Source: Welwitschia mirabilis
Taxonomy: Eukaryota; Gnetophyta; Gnetopsida; Welwitschiales
Reading direction: 5' to 3'
Assembly: GCA_051453625.1 (NCBI GenBank)
Contig: JBOZIK010000001.1
Location: forward strand, 57,839,473-57,903,472
Length of the DNA: 64,000 nt
Translations under genes and position numbers: made by a program
The notes under the pieces: model-generated
What the model saw: the letters and a program-made list of their open reading frames with translations, nothing else
What the model was told of the DNA's origin: nothing
Databases searched by the model: none
Part shown: positions 63,604 through 64,000 of the stretch, one piece after another
How positions within the stretch are numbered: position 1 is the stretch's first letter
How the letters are laid out: each line of letters starts with the position of its first letter

Positions 63604-63703
63604 NNNNNNNNNNNNNNNNNNNNNNNNNNNNNNNNNNNNNNNNNNNNNNNNNNNNNNNNNNNNNNNNNNNNNNNNNNNNNNNNNNNNNNNNNNNNNNNNN
63701 NNN
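63604..63703. other. assembly gap (100 N)
   Basis: The sequence on the right does not continue the integrase on the left but repeats an earlier part of a Copia element, so the join at this gap may be wrong or may bridge two element copies. Confidence 0.9.
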
Positions 63704-64000
63704 TCTTAAATTAACTTCTTTACCGACTAATTCTAATAGATGATCTTTTAGAAGTTTGGGTTTTTTAGGTGTACCTTCTTTTACTTGATCTTCATTTTTT
63801 TCAGTAACACCTTCATTTGTGGTACGAATACTTGGGATTATGATTTCTTATTCATCTAAGTTGCTTACCTTTGGATTAATCTCATCAATTTGTATGTTTA
63901 TTGGTTCTTCTATAGTTAAGCTTCTTTTGTTGAACACACAGTAGGATCCACTTCTTATTGAGTATCCTAAAAAGATGGCTTCATCTTATTTTAATTTAAA
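63704..64000 (-). mobile_element. partial second copy of a Copia-4-like element
   Basis: It matches 62565-62860 in the same orientation: 'gatgatcNtttagaagttt', 'gttccttcttttactt', 'gaatacttgggNttatgatttct', 'cttcttttgttgaacacac', 'aaaaagatggctta/c'. This is the linker between integrase and RT. Differences are frequent, so it is another copy and not a duplicate contig end. Confidence 0.8.

Noticed and set aside
1-64000. tRNA, rRNA or organellar insertions
   Set aside because: No cloverleaf-type A/B boxes or rRNA-like sequence stood out on reading. A covariance-model scan was not possible, so small RNA genes cannot be fully excluded.

Overview
The window looks like nuclear DNA from a flowering plant. 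It is very AT-rich and consists mostly of old, stop-riddled LTR retrotransposons, with primer-binding sites of the plant initiator-tRNA type. One intron-containing host gene is present, whose protein matches THADA (DUF2428, the Trm732 family). I cannot name the species. A Sirevirus-like Copia element with an env-like region fits many monocots and dicots. No intact protein-coding gene is present, and I saw no rRNA, tRNA, CRISPR array or bacterial-type feature.

Layout. 1-7,860: gene-free AT-rich DNA dominated by two tandem copies of a ~3.17 kb unit. 7,864-11,189: a degenerate acidic/coiled-coil reading frame (minus strand), then A-rich low-complexity DNA. 11,190-19,602: a Sirevirus-like Copia element (Copia-1, plus strand) with LTR remnants, PBS, gag, pol and an env-like region. 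19,603-22,140: a second Copia remnant (Copia-2, plus). 22,141-27,700: nothing coding, one LTR-like promoter candidate. 27,700-36,345: a minus-strand Copia element (Copia-3) with PBS, polypurine tract and several LTR copies, one inverted and one interrupted by a 1.29 kb insertion. 36,346-39,340: gene-free, with small tandem repeats. 39,341-40,545: a solo Copia LTR. 40,566-50,950: a probable Ty3/gypsy LTR followed by the 3' part of the THADA-like gene (three exons visible). 51,051-51,775 and 56,510-60,055: two damaged copies of part of that gene in which the introns are precisely missing. 53,715-56,506: a Ty3/gypsy gag-protease remnant (minus). 60,967-63,603: the best preserved Copia (Copia-4, minus, Sirevirus-like), with part of another copy after the last gap.

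The most interesting object is the THADA-like locus. The source copy keeps two introns but has a 1-base frame error, an in-frame stop, no recognised N-terminal half and a changed splice acceptor. The second copy carries the same upstream non-coding segment plus exons joined exactly at both splice junctions, then an unrelated tail. A third fragment shares the second junction and the tail. This looks like retroposition of a partly spliced transcript that began inside an upstream intron, followed by further duplication. All relations were judged by eye; alignments would give identities and boundaries.

Several assembly problems are visible. Two 100-N gaps are flanked by identical sequence (47 and 34 bases) and are probably false. 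A third can be sized at about 255 bases from the sister repeat copy.
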